Shown piece after piece: positions 9,327-17,660 of a DNA stretch of 64,000 nt (position 1 is its first letter; every line of letters begins with the position of its first letter). A model generated the notes under the pieces. That model did no database searches. It worked only from the letters and a program-made list of their open reading frames with translations, and was not told the origin of the DNA. The stretch lies in contig JAFAMD010000016.1 of the NCBI GenBank assembly GCA_019233755.1, forward strand, positions 62,001-126,000, written 5' to 3'. This DNA is from Acidobacteriaceae bacterium. Its GTDB lineage: Bacteria > Acidobacteriota > Terriglobia > Bryobacterales > Bryobacteraceae. Made by a program: the position numbers and the translations under genes.

Positions 9327-9998
9327 CTAAGGCCGGAAAACCATGGGGATGAACGAAATGCTGATATCGCGGGTGGTCGGCCGCGCGAGCCCCAGAACGC
9401 TCGGAAATTGCGGAAGGGCGATGTTGTTGTACTGCAGGCGTGAGACGTTGCCGACAAACGAACCGGTGTCGTCGTGGAACGCATAGTCGGTAATTCTTCC
9501 CTTTCCATCGAGGCTCAGGGTCAGGACCACGGAAGACCGCAGTTCGGTCGGCACCAGGTTCGCGTCCATGTGATCGGCGTAGATCACCGGCACCTCGTAT
9601 CCAACCTGCCGTGTTGTGGTGCTGATGGTGAATGCCAATGCGCCGAAAAGCAAAATGCTCGAGAGCACGCCGCCGGTTGCGGGAATAGTGAGGGGGCGCA
9701 TGATCTGGTTTAACCGGAACTTCCAGCTATTCCAGACCCGCAGCAACCGCGATCCGTTCGTTTCATAAAGCAACTTCCGTTCGCGCGATGCAACTACGCG
9801 CAAACGGGTCTGTAAGGACGTTGGGGGAAGTGGATCCGACAGGGCGTTGAGCGATGAGCGCACGGTGCGGAGCTGGTCGATTGAGCATTCGCAGGTCTCG
9901 CACTTACGCAAGTGCGCTTCGATTCTGGCTTGCTCGCGCGCGCGCAGCCTACCATCGACGTAATCTGTACTCTTGCGCTTAACACTCCAACAGGTCAT
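9327..9998 (-). CDS. Zinc-binding anti-sigma factor (ZAS type), single-pass membrane protein
   Basis: A 223-residue protein starting at ATG 9996-9998; the frame remains open upstream but this Met places the Cys-rich domain at the N-terminus. It shows the zinc anti-sigma pattern Cys3 ... His29-x3-Cys33-x2-Cys36 (HLRKCETC), with an additional Cys38. A transmembrane helix at roughly residues 98-115 (ILLFGALAFTIST) follows, then an outer domain of about 100 residues with a beta-rich, TonB-C-like feel (VVLTLSLDGKGRITDYAFHD). It presumably sequesters the ECF sigma factor encoded 66 bp upstream. The ZAS cysteines make a thiol/disulfide or metal switch possible, as in RsrA. This is inferred from the motif. 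Confidence 0.85.
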   Translation of the reverse strand: MTCWSVKRKSTDYVDGRLRAREQARIEAHLRKCETCECSIDQLRTVRSSLNALSDPLPPTSLQTRLRVVASRERKLLYETNGSRLLRVWNSWKFRLNQIMRPLTIPATGGVLSSILLFGALAFTISTTTRQVGYEVPVIYADHMDANLVPTELRSSVVLTLSLDGKGRITDYAFHDDTGSFVGNVSRLQYNNIALPQFPSVLGLARPTTRDISISFIPMVFRP

Positions 9999-10064
9999 AG
10001 GTTTCCATTCTTCGGAACTTCCTTCACTGCACCAGCGCCTGCCGAACCGGCGCTGCATCCGTCT

Positions 10065-10727
10065 CTAGGCCATAGCTTCGGCAAGGCCCGCGCCCGGTTG
10101 TTGCGTCAGTTCACGGCGCAGCGCTTCACGGCCGCGCAAGATCCTCGATTTCACAGTGCCTAGAGAGACCTGCAAAATCTCGGCGATTTCCTCATAGCTG
10201 AGGTTCTGGATGTCGCGTAGCACCACGGCGGTGCGAAACACCGGATTAATTCTCGTCAGCGCCCGCTCGATGAGCGTACGGTTTTCGTTATCCAGCGCCT
10301 GATCGAAGGGCGAGCGGCCCGGGTCCAGAGCATACTCAAGCGAATGACCTCGCTCCTCGTGGTCGCTTTCGAACGAAACCTCATGCCGGCAGTGCCGCAC
10401 GAACCAGCGCCGGTGATTATGCGCTTCGTTGATTGCGATCCGGTAGATCCAAGTGCGTAAGCTGCTCTGCCCGCGAAACGAATTTACCGCTCGAAACACC
10501 TTGAGGAAGACCTCCTGCACCACATCGCAGGCATCGGGCTGACTGCCCAGAAGGCGGTACACCAGACCGTACACCGGCTGCTCATACCGCGCGATCAACT
10601 CTTCGTATGCGTCCTCTATGCCTGCCCGGAGCCCTCGCAAAATGCGAGCATCTTCCTCGGAGACTCCAGTCTGGGCGCCCGCCAAAATAGAAAGGGCACC
10701 CGAATTCCCTAACAAGGGTTGCGCCAT
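10065..10727 (-). CDS. RNA polymerase ECF sigma factor (SigE/RpoE-like)
   Basis: A 220-residue sigma-70 family protein. Region 2 shows the core-binding and -10 recognition pattern YRLLGSQPDACDVVQEVFLKVF and FRGQSSLRTWIYRIAINEAHNHRR. After a linker with an acidic insert, region 4 has LRDIQNLSYEEIAEILQVSLGTVKSRI, the -35 helix-turn-helix. The N-terminal 25 residues are an extension. It lies between bshA (27 bp upstream) and the zinc anti-sigma factor (66 bp downstream), all on the minus strand, so the three are probably one transcript. Activity is likely controlled by the anti-sigma partner; the target promoter sequence is not visible here. Confidence 0.95.
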   Translation of the reverse strand: MAQPLLGNSGALSILAGAQTGVSEEDARILRGLRAGIEDAYEELIARYEQPVYGLVYRLLGSQPDACDVVQEVFLKVFRAVNSFRGQSSLRTWIYRIAINEAHNHRRWFVRHCRHEVSFESDHEERGHSLEYALDPGRSPFDQALDNENRTLIERALTRINPVFRTAVVLRDIQNLSYEEIAEILQVSLGTVKSRILRGREALRRELTQQPGAGLAEAMA

Positions 10728-10754
10728 CGCCAGAATTTTACCCCTACCGGCCTC

Positions 10755-11906
10755 TTACGTGCCAGCTATAAAATTAGACACCACGCTAGCGTTAGAAGTT
10801 CCGCTAGCCTCACACACCTCTTTATAGTAGGCCTCATATTGCGGAATAATGAGATCCGTGCAGAAACGGCTCAGGGCAGTATTGCGTGCGGCATCTGCCA
10901 TGCGCCGATGCAAAGCACTGTCTGTGAGTAGTTCTGCCAGCCGCCCCGCCTGCCCTTCCACATCTCCTACTTCTTCCATAAAGCCGTCCACCCCGTGAGT
11001 GATGAGGTCGGGAACACCGCCCGCGCGGGTGGCTACCGGAGGCACCCCGCACGCCATCGCCTCGAGTGCCGCCAGGCCGAATGCCTCCGTCTCGCTCGGC
11101 AAATGCAAAGCGTGCATACGCGGAATGAGCCGTTCGATGTGGTCCTGCTTCCCGAGGAACCGAACATGCGAATCGATGCCCAACTCGTATGCAAGATCTT
11201 CGGCGGGTCCGCGGTCCGGGCCATCGCCCGCCATTACCAGTTCCGCCTCCACTTCCCTGCGCACGATCGCAAATGCCCGGATGCAATCCGTCACCCGCTT
11301 TACCGGCCTGAAGTTGGAGATGTGCAGAATCCGCTTCGGCCCCCTCTGCCGTGCTTCTTCGTCCGGCTTGTAAAGCGAGCAGTTCACAAAATTGTGAATG
11401 ACTCTGATCGGCTCTTTGATTCCGAAGAAATCGACCGTGCGCTTCCGCATGAACTCGCTGATCGTGGTGACACCGTCGGAGCGCTCGATGGAGAATTTCG
11501 TGATGGGAAAGTAAGAACGGTCCGTGCCAACGAGCGTAATGTCGGTGCCATGCAGCGTGGTAATGAACGGCAGCCGGCGGTTCGTGATCATCTCCTGCGC
11601 GAGCAGCGCCGAAATCGAGTGCGGAATGGCATAATGCACGTGCAACAGATCCAGGTGGTGCCGTTCGGCTACCTCCGCCATACGCGAAGCAAGCGCCAGA
11701 CAATACGGCGGGTACTGAAAGAGCGGATAAGTGGACACCTCTACTTCGTGATAGAAGATGCCCGGGGTATCCGGATCCAGCCGGATCGGGTTCGCGTAGC
11801 TGATGAAATGGACCTCGTGGCCGCGATTGGCCAGTTCAAGGCCGAGTTCAGTTGCCACAATGCCGCTTCCACCGTAGGTGGGATAGCAGGTAATCCCGAT
11901 TCGCAT
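10755..11906 (-). CDS. bshA: N-acetyl-alpha-D-glucosaminyl L-malate synthase (bacillithiol biosynthesis)
   Basis: A 383-residue GT-B glycosyltransferase (GT4) strongly resembling BshA, which joins UDP-GlcNAc to L-malate in the first step of bacillithiol synthesis. Diagnostic segments are MRIGITCYPTYGGSGIVATE at the start, HVHYAIPHSISALLA, LHGTDITLVG, ISNFRPVKRV and LPSETEAFGLAALEAMACGVP. The start at ATG 11904-11906 is chosen because it gives the canonical N-terminus; a 20-residue upstream extension has no family match. bshB and bshC are not in the window. It is followed directly by an ECF sigma/anti-sigma pair, a setting that suggests thiol-redox control (inference). Confidence 0.92.
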   Translation of the reverse strand: MRIGITCYPTYGGSGIVATELGLELANRGHEVHFISYANPIRLDPDTPGIFYHEVEVSTYPLFQYPPYCLALASRMAEVAERHHLDLLHVHYAIPHSISALLAQEMITNRRLPFITTLHGTDITLVGTDRSYFPITKFSIERSDGVTTISEFMRKRTVDFFGIKEPIRVIHNFVNCSLYKPDEEARQRGPKRILHISNFRPVKRVTDCIRAFAIVRREVEAELVMAGDGPDRGPAEDLAYELGIDSHVRFLGKQDHIERLIPRMHALHLPSETEAFGLAALEAMACGVPPVATRAGGVPDLITHGVDGFMEEVGDVEGQAGRLAELLTDSALHRRMADAARNTALSRFCTDLIIPQYEAYYKEVCEASGTSNASVVSNFIAGT

Positions 11907-12065
11907 TGTCTTTAGTATCGGTCGGGACGGTTCAAGAAGCGCAAAACGCCAGCTATCCCCTGCCAAGGTGAGCGCGCATCCTGTCCTTTCGTGAGGGTCT
12001 ATTAAATGCCGTACAGATGGGCAACTTGCGTCTTCGCCCGGCCATCTCTACGGGCGGAGGCAGTC

Positions 12066-12482
12066 ATGAAACGCACTCTTCAAATCGCAGCGGTCAGCAT
12101 TCTCAGTTTTTCCACTTTAACCAGGGCCGCATCCGCGGCGGGTCCTGCCGCATACCCGGCTGTCGAAGGGGCCCGCGTCCAAACTGTGTCCTGGCATGAT
12201 GAGGGCGGCCCGCGCGACCGTGACCGCGCATATCGCGGTAACGGTTGGCAACGTGACGACGGCCGCTATTACGACGGCGACTATGCCGCGCCTTATCCCA
12301 ACGACGGCAATTACCGCGATAGCCATACCGGTCGCGATGTTGCAATCGTCGCGGGCAGCGCTGCCGCCGGAGCCCTCATCGGAGGCGCCGCCGGACACGG
12401 GCAGGGCGCCGTCATCGGCGGAATTATCGGCGGAATAACGGGCCTCATAGTGGACCAGACCGCCGAGCATCATAATCGCTAA
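12066..12482 (+). CDS. Secreted glycine-zipper protein
   Basis: A 138-residue protein. A strong GGAGG lies just upstream of ATG 12066, which is why the earlier in-frame start at 12006 is rejected. It begins with a Sec signal peptide (MKRTLQIAAVSILSFSTLTRAASA). A hydrophilic Asp/Tyr/Gly-rich stretch follows, and near residues 105-133 there is a glycine-zipper segment, AAAGALIGGAAGHGQGAVIG. Glycine-zipper lipoprotein-like proteins of the YMGG/OmpA-like group sit in the periplasm or outer membrane and often help envelope integrity. No specific role can be assigned. It is monocistronic between bshA (divergent) and the aldo/keto reductase. Confidence 0.8.
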   Translation: MKRTLQIAAVSILSFSTLTRAASAAGPAAYPAVEGARVQTVSWHDEGGPRDRDRAYRGNGWQRDDGRYYDGDYAAPYPNDGNYRDSHTGRDVAIVAGSAAAGALIGGAAGHGQGAVIGGIIGGITGLIVDQTAEHHNR

Positions 12483-12581
12483 GCAAGCCAGCCGGTCACA
12501 AAACTTTGCGTCGTCCCATACGAGCCCTATCCGGACTAGACAAGCGAACCCCCCAGCCGCGGTAACGCATCCAAGTTTTGT

Positions 12582-13607
12582 ATGGATTACAGGCAACTTG
12601 GCTACTCCGGCCTCAAGGTGTCGTCTCTCAGCTTTGGAGCCGGCACTTTTGGCGGCGGCAGCGAGTTCTTTCGCGCCTGGGGCGCAACAGACGTCGACGA
12701 AGCCAAACGGCTCGTCGACATCTGCCTCGACGCCGGAGTCAATTTGTTCGATACAGCGGATATTTATTCGAAGGGGCTTTCCGAGGAGATCCTGGGGAAA
12801 GCCATCGCCGGCAAGCGCGACAGACTCCTTATTTCCACCAAAGCGACCTTTCGCATGAGCGATGAACCAAACGATGTCGGCTCGTCACGCTATCACCTAG
12901 TCCGTTCCGTCGAAGGCAGTTTGCGCCGCCTGAACACCGATTGCGTCGACATCTACCACATGCATGCCTTCGACGCGACGACCCCGATCGAGGAAACGCT
13001 GGAAGTGCTCGACACGTTGGTGAAGAGCGGCAAGGTGCGTTACATCGCCTGCTCAAACTTTTCCGGTTGGCACCTGATGAAATCGCTTGCGCTGTCCGAG
13101 AAATACGGATGGACGCGGTACGTGGCGCACCAGGTCTACTATTCCTTGATAGGGCGCGATTATGAGTGGGAGTTGATGCCTTTGGCCTTGGATCAGAGGG
13201 TCTCTGCGCTGGTTTGGAGCCCGCTTGGCTGGGGCCGTCTGACGGGTAAAATTCGCCGTGGCCGCTCGCTTCCTGAAGTCAGCCGCCTGCACAAGACAGC
13301 CGAGTTGGGTCCGCCGGTTCCCGACGAATATGTTTACCAAGTCGTCGATGCGATCGACGAGATAGCAACGGAGACGGGCAAAAGCGTTCCTCAGATTGCG
13401 CTCAACTGGCTCCTCCAGAGACCCACCGTCTCCAGCGTCATCATCGGCGCTCGCAACGAAGACCAGCTAAGGCAGAATCTGGGTGCGGTCGGCTGGAACT
13501 TGAGTCCGGAACAGGTAAAGAAGCTTGATCAAGCCAGCGGAACCCCGCAGCCGTATCCATACTGGCATCAAGCCCAGTTCGCCGAACGCAATCCGCCGCC
13601 GGTTTAA
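12582..13607 (+). CDS. Aldo/keto reductase
   Basis: A 341-residue TIM-barrel NADPH-dependent oxidoreductase. The catalytic tetrad is visible: Asp57 and Tyr62 in LFDTADIYSKG, Lys87 in LLISTKATF, and His128 in VDIYHMHAFD. The C-terminal cofactor loop SSVIIGARNEDQLRQNLGAVGW is typical of the YajO/potassium-channel-beta-like group. It probably reduces aldehydes or ketones of sugars or small metabolites; the substrate is unknown. It stands alone, 99 bp after the glycine-zipper gene and 136 bp before ppx. A 3' remnant of another aldo/keto reductase lies at 54214-54357. Confidence 0.93.
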   Translation: MDYRQLGYSGLKVSSLSFGAGTFGGGSEFFRAWGATDVDEAKRLVDICLDAGVNLFDTADIYSKGLSEEILGKAIAGKRDRLLISTKATFRMSDEPNDVGSSRYHLVRSVEGSLRRLNTDCVDIYHMHAFDATTPIEETLEVLDTLVKSGKVRYIACSNFSGWHLMKSLALSEKYGWTRYVAHQVYYSLIGRDYEWELMPLALDQRVSALVWSPLGWGRLTGKIRRGRSLPEVSRLHKTAELGPPVPDEYVYQVVDAIDEIATETGKSVPQIALNWLLQRPTVSSVIIGARNEDQLRQNLGAVGWNLSPEQVKKLDQASGTPQPYPYWHQAQFAERNPPPV

Positions 13608-13685
13608 GCCGGGCATCGCTGCGCTTGAAGTATTCTTCCGTCGGCCGGATTACGAATGTTAAGGCTACCCGCGAATATTTCAGTT

Positions 13686-13719
13686 TTGACACAAACCCGA
13701 AAAATTCAACTGCTATAAA
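13686..13719 (+). promoter_or_regulatory. Probable promoter of the ppx/gppA gene
   Basis: A TTGACA box at 13686-13691 and an extended -10, TGCTATAAA (13711-13719), precede the ATG at 13744 in a notably AT-rich patch. The spacing of the two hexamers is 22 bases, too long for a classical pair, so the extended -10 (TGn before TATAAA) is the more credible element. Seen in sequence only. Confidence 0.45.
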
Positions 13720-13743
13720 AAATTTAACGGTTACAAAACGAAT

Positions 13744-15279
13744 ATGCCGCGTTACGCAGCCATAGACATAGGCAGCAACTCAGTACGAATGATGGCGGCG
13801 GATGTGAGCCACGGCGAGACTCGTATTCTCGCGCAGGACCGTCAGGTCACTCGCATCGGCGAGAGCGTTTTTCGCGAAGGAAGAATCAGCAAAGAGGCGC
13901 TGGATTTCTTGTGTGCGACGCTGGCGCGGATGTCTGCCGCTTACAGCCGCCTGGGTGTCGTGGGGGTGCGTGCTGTCGCCACCAGCGCAGTGCGGGACGC
14001 CAGCAACCAGCATGAGTTCCTTCAGCGCACCAGTACCGGCATCGGTACCAGCGTCGAGATTATTTCCGGCCCGGAGGAGGCCCGGCTCATTCACCTGGGC
14101 GTGGAGGCGCGCTGGCCGCGGCCCAAGGAACGCACGCTGATCATCGACGTCGGCGGCGGCAGCGCGGAACTGATCATCTCCCAGAATGGGCAACTGATTG
14201 ACGCCGTCTCGAAACCGCTCGGCGCGGTGCGCCTGAAGGAGGTCTTTCTACAGAGCGATCCCTCGTCGCCCGAAGAACTTCGGAGGATGGAGGCATATAT
14301 GGATGAAAAGCTGGCCGCCTTCGTCAACGAACATGGAGCCGAGAAGTTTGACCGCGCGATCGGCACCTCCGCAACCGCCGCCGCTGTCGTGTGCGCAATA
14401 AACCAGGTGCCCCGTCTGAAGCGCGACGAAGCAGACCGGCTGCGCGCAAGCACCGGACAAATCCGCGATCTCTACCTGGCGCTGGCGGGCAGCGATCTCG
14501 CCGGCAGGCGCAAGCTGACCGGTATCGGACCGAAGCGCGCAGAAATTGTCGTCCCGGGAGCGGCCGTTTTCCTTCGGGTACTGGAACTACTCGACCACCG
14601 CTCCTTGTATTACTGCACGGCGGGCGTCCGTGATGGCATCATCGCCGACCTCGCGGCGCGCGGCGTAGGCAGCGAGTTGTCACAGCTCTCGCGTGAACAG
14701 CGGTCGTTGGTGGAGGATATGGCGAAGCGCTACGGCGTGTCGATCAAACACGCCCGCCATGTTGCCTGGCTCTCTCACCAGTTGTTCGAAACATTGCATC
14801 CTGTTCACCAACTTGCCCCGGCGACGGGCAAGCTGCTGGAGGCCGCAGCTTATCTCCACGACATCGGTCATTTTGTCAGCGCCACAAGCCACCATAAGCA
14901 CTCGGCTTACCTAGTGGCCAACTCCGATATGCCGGGCTTCACCGATAAGGAGCGCCTGACCATTGCCGCGCTCTGCCGCTTTCATCGCAAATCGATGCCC
15001 CAGCCCCGGCACTCCGTATTCCAATCGCTTGATGCCGATTCAAAACGGCTCGTGACGGCGCTCACGCCAATGCTGCGGTTGGCCGACGCTCTCGATCGCG
15101 GACACGAGCAGAAGGTCAAGAACGTGAACAGCGTCATCCGCAACGGCAGTCTGAATCTGCTGCTCGAAGCCGACAGCGATGCGGACCTGGAGATCTGGAC
15201 CGCGAACGAAGCAGCAGCGGCGTTTCGAGAATGCTATGGCAAGACGCTCTCTCTCCAGCGTGCGAAACTGCCGCGTTAA
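13744..15279 (+). CDS. ppx: Ppx/GppA-family phosphatase with C-terminal HD domain
   Basis: A 511-residue protein of the exopolyphosphatase/pppGpp phosphatase family. The ASKHA-fold N-terminal part shows AAIDIGSNSVRMM, RAVATSAVRDA, ISGPEEARLIHLG and IIDVGGGSAELI, the phosphate-binding and catalytic signatures. From about residue 330 an HD-domain follows, with the His-Asp pair in YLHDIGH and downstream histidines SHHKHSAY. The full-length architecture matches E. coli PPX/GppA. It hydrolyses terminal phosphates of polyphosphate or converts pppGpp to ppGpp; which one cannot be settled from sequence. It appears to have its own promoter and converges on the gene at 15298. Confidence 0.93.
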   Translation: MPRYAAIDIGSNSVRMMAADVSHGETRILAQDRQVTRIGESVFREGRISKEALDFLCATLARMSAAYSRLGVVGVRAVATSAVRDASNQHEFLQRTSTGIGTSVEIISGPEEARLIHLGVEARWPRPKERTLIIDVGGGSAELIISQNGQLIDAVSKPLGAVRLKEVFLQSDPSSPEELRRMEAYMDEKLAAFVNEHGAEKFDRAIGTSATAAAVVCAINQVPRLKRDEADRLRASTGQIRDLYLALAGSDLAGRRKLTGIGPKRAEIVVPGAAVFLRVLELLDHRSLYYCTAGVRDGIIADLAARGVGSELSQLSREQRSLVEDMAKRYGVSIKHARHVAWLSHQLFETLHPVHQLAPATGKLLEAAAYLHDIGHFVSATSHHKHSAYLVANSDMPGFTDKERLTIAALCRFHRKSMPQPRHSVFQSLDADSKRLVTALTPMLRLADALDRGHEQKVKNVNSVIRNGSLNLLLEADSDADLEIWTANEAAAAFRECYGKTLSLQRAKLPR

Positions 15280-15297
15280 CGCGCTTAGCCCCAGAGC

Positions 15298-16299
15298 TTA
15301 GCCTTGGTACGCCAGTGTTTCAAGAAGCTGTAAGACTCGATGCCTGAAGAGTGCAGCGTAACTGCCCGATCCGCTGATGCGCAATCCCGCTGCATAAAGA
15401 GATCCCGCTGCCGGTGACAGCGCCGTCAGCGTTTGCGCATCGGCCGCCAGCGCGAGGTAATTCCCTCCGGCGCGATTGTGCAGACCCACTGCCCGGCACG
15501 GAACAATCAGGTCTGTATCGTGAAACAGTGTATCCCAGTCGTCGTTCGTGCTCATGGTGCAGACCAGGTCTGCATCCATTGCAGACCATGCGGCCTTGTA
15601 CCGCAGAAGGACTGGATGGGCACCTGAGTAGTTTTGCACGAACTCGACGATGCGCTTGTAGTTAGTTCGCCAGGTGGTCTGTATGAAGCCTCGGCCTCTG
15701 AATTTGAAGAAGTCGGCTTGCTGAATGAATCCTGAGTGATTGGGGTCCAGCGTCGTGGGAAAGAGACTCCCGGGATAGTCGGAGCCATTCCACATTTCGC
15801 ACAGGTCGGGAACCGCGCGAACCAGGTCTGCGCCGGCACGGCCGCTATGTGCCCGCCAGAAGTCGTCGTCGTTGAAAAAGAGCTCGCCGGCGCGCTTGTT
15901 GCCGCCGGCCGCGTTATAAGACTGTTTAACTGAGGGAATCGCACAGAAAGCGTAAGCCAGGCCCGGGTATTCCGCACGGCCGCAGAGTTCGCTCCGCGGC
16001 AGCAGGTCGCTGCCGGCCTCATTGATGAAGATGCTCATGAGCGCGCTGAACTGGAGCAGAGTAATGGAGGGCTGCTCGAACATGAGCGCAATACAGTTCC
16101 AGATCTGGACGAAGCGCGCTTTCACCTCGTCGTTCGAGCCCACTGCTTTCTCCTTCCAGCTTTGCCTCCCGGCGCAGTTGGCATTGAACCAGTCAATGAA
16201 GTGTTGGTGAACGATGCGATCGAAGAATCGGACGATCTCCATTCCGTCCGCGAACTGAACAGACGCGGCGGCCGTTACGACCGAAGGCGAAAGCGCCAT
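15298..16299 (-). CDS. Chitinase/lysozyme-fold (GH19-like) putative glycan hydrolase
   Basis: A 333-residue protein with the hallmark FRGRGFIQTTWRTNY at residues 200-214, matching the GRG-IQ-T-NY motif of GH19 chitinases and related lysozyme-fold muramidases. A glutamate in SIFINEAGSDL (Glu94) is a candidate catalytic acid. No signal peptide or membrane helix is obvious, so export, if any, would need another route such as lysis or a secretion system. The rest has no clear family. It may attack peptidoglycan or chitin-like glycans; activity is inferred from the fold motif only. It converges with ppx (18 bp gap), and padR ends upstream on the same strand. Confidence 0.6.
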   Translation of the reverse strand: MALSPSVVTAAASVQFADGMEIVRFFDRIVHQHFIDWFNANCAGRQSWKEKAVGSNDEVKARFVQIWNCIALMFEQPSITLLQFSALMSIFINEAGSDLLPRSELCGRAEYPGLAYAFCAIPSVKQSYNAAGGNKRAGELFFNDDDFWRAHSGRAGADLVRAVPDLCEMWNGSDYPGSLFPTTLDPNHSGFIQQADFFKFRGRGFIQTTWRTNYKRIVEFVQNYSGAHPVLLRYKAAWSAMDADLVCTMSTNDDWDTLFHDTDLIVPCRAVGLHNRAGGNYLALAADAQTLTALSPAAGSLYAAGLRISGSGSYAALFRHRVLQLLETLAYQG

Positions 16300-16369
16300 G
16301 AGGTGCCAGCGAGTGTAACAAACCTGCGCGCCGCAGCGCGCTCAATCGTGCCGCAGCCGGCCACGAAGC

Positions 16370-16702
16370 TTACGCAAACCTCAGGACTTTTTTTACTCCG
16401 CGCGCCACGGTTTTCCACGTGCTGCGGGCTTCTTCCAGCCGCTTCTCCCCGGCCGCGGTCAGGCTGTAAAAGCGCGCGCGCCGCCCGTTCTCTGTAATTT
16501 TCCAGGAACCGGCGATCAATTTCTCCTTCTCCATCCGGTGCAATGCCGGATACAGGGAACCCTCCTCGACCTGTAGCAGTCCCTCCGAAGCCGTCTGTAC
16601 ATGGACAGTTATGCCGAAGCCGTGGTTGGGGCCGTGCTCCAGTGTTTTCAGAATCAGTAGCTCCAGGCTGCCCTGCAAGCTGTTCTCCGGGCGTTTGGCC
16701 AT
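16370..16702 (-). CDS. PadR-family transcriptional regulator
   Basis: A 110-residue PadR-like winged-helix repressor, with LQGSLELLILKTLEHGPNHGFGI and EEGSLYPALHRMEKEKLI, the DNA-binding wing signature, and a short C-terminal dimerisation helix (AAGEKRLEEARSTW). In Acidobacteriota such short PadR proteins are commonly coupled to ADOP permeases, but no ADOP neighbours it here. A perfect inverted repeat sits 9-22 bp before the ATG and is a likely self-operator. It is divergent from the hsp20 gene across 182 bp, so it could also influence that gene (inference). Confidence 0.93.
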   Translation of the reverse strand: MAKRPENSLQGSLELLILKTLEHGPNHGFGITVHVQTASEGLLQVEEGSLYPALHRMEKEKLIAGSWKITENGRRARFYSLTAAGEKRLEEARSTWKTVARGVKKVLRFA

Positions 16703-16710
16703 TTCTTTTA

Positions 16711-16724
16711 CCTAGCCTTCTAGG
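16711..16724. promoter_or_regulatory. Palindromic putative PadR operator
   Basis: CCTAG-CCTT-CTAGG is a perfect inverted repeat with 5-bp arms. It lies 8 bp upstream of the padR start codon and overlaps the region where a ribosome or RNA polymerase would bind. The position suggests autorepression by PadR. Seen directly; the function is inferred. Confidence 0.5.
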
Positions 16725-16884
16725 GCAACGTCTGGGTTGAGTGTAGATCTGAACTCGCTCGCTGTCAACGGAAGTTTGAGGCATACGTACTTTAATCAGG
16801 CGCGGCGCGGCTTATCCAAATTCCGGGGTCTCTTAGTACGAACGCCCGCCCGGGTTTGAGCGTCACAGAGACGGAGGAAATTCT

Positions 16885-17571
16885 ATGGCGGACATTAACG
16901 TCAAGAACCAGTCTTCTACGCAGAATCAGGAAGGAAGCCGGTCGGCTCTCGAGCGATCGCAGCAGGGCGAAGGCGCACTGTCGCGTTCTCGCGGTTGGGA
17001 TCCCTTCGGATCCTTCTTCATGAACCCCGCCGAGTTCTTCTCGGCAAATCCCTTCACAATGATGCGCCGGATGAGCGAGGAAATGGACCGGACGTTCGGC
17101 CGCATGCTGAGCGAGGGAGGAGCAGGAACCCGCGGCAACTGGCTTCCCGCGATCGAGATATCGGAGCGGGAGGGCCAACTGCACGTGCACGCCGAACTCC
17201 CCGGCATTAAGCCCGAGGATGTCAAAGTGGAAATCGATAATGACCGGCTCGTCATACAGGGCGAGCGCCGGTCGCAACAGGAGTCTGGCACCGGCCAGGC
17301 GTACCGATCCGAACGCCGCTATGGCCAGTTTTACCGGGAGATCCTGCTTCCCGAAGGCGTCAATGCGGAGCAGGCCCGTGCGCAATTCCGCGACGGCATG
17401 CTGGAGATATCCATCCCTGTCCCGCAACAGGCTGGCCGGCGGCGCGAAATTCCCGTCAGCACCACCGGAACGGCTAGCGCCAGTGCCATAGGCACGGGAA
17501 CTACACAGAGCGCCGCGGCTGGAGCCGGCACAGGCTCCACGTCTGAAAAGACCGGCTCCTCGACCAAATAA
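16885..17571 (+). CDS. Hsp20/alpha-crystallin small heat-shock protein
   Basis: A 228-residue small heat-shock protein that would hold unfolding proteins in the cytoplasm. The alpha-crystallin domain spans about residues 88-190: WLPAIEISEREGQLHVHAELPG, VKVEIDNDRLVIQGERR, then the closing FRDGMLEISIPV strand. The N-terminal arm contains MRRMSEEMDRTFGRM, typical of the class. The C-terminal 45 residues are an unusual Gly/Thr/Ser/Ala-rich low-complexity tail, and the total length exceeds the usual 140-170. GGAGG precedes ATG 16885. A strong terminator follows the stop. Confidence 0.95.
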   Translation: MADINVKNQSSTQNQEGSRSALERSQQGEGALSRSRGWDPFGSFFMNPAEFFSANPFTMMRRMSEEMDRTFGRMLSEGGAGTRGNWLPAIEISEREGQLHVHAELPGIKPEDVKVEIDNDRLVIQGERRSQQESGTGQAYRSERRYGQFYREILLPEGVNAEQARAQFRDGMLEISIPVPQQAGRRREIPVSTTGTASASAIGTGTTQSAAAGAGTGSTSEKTGSSTK

Positions 17572-17594
17572 CGCGGCCCGACAAACGCAACACA

Positions 17595-17631
17595 GTTGCC
17601 TGCTTCCAGCCCGCCACCGGAAGCAGGCAAC
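17595..17631 (+). terminator. Rho-independent-like terminator after hsp20
   Basis: A 13-bp perfect stem (GTTGCCTGCTTCC pairs with GGAAGCAGGCAAC) closes an 11-base loop, followed by TTCAAATTT. It sits 24-60 bp after the hsp20 stop codon and before the GH97 gene, so it separates two transcription units. The T-tract is imperfect, but the stem is by far the strongest intergenic hairpin noticed in the window. Confidence 0.75.
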
Positions 17632-17660
17632 TTCAAATTTGTGAGCGATATAGTTGCAAG

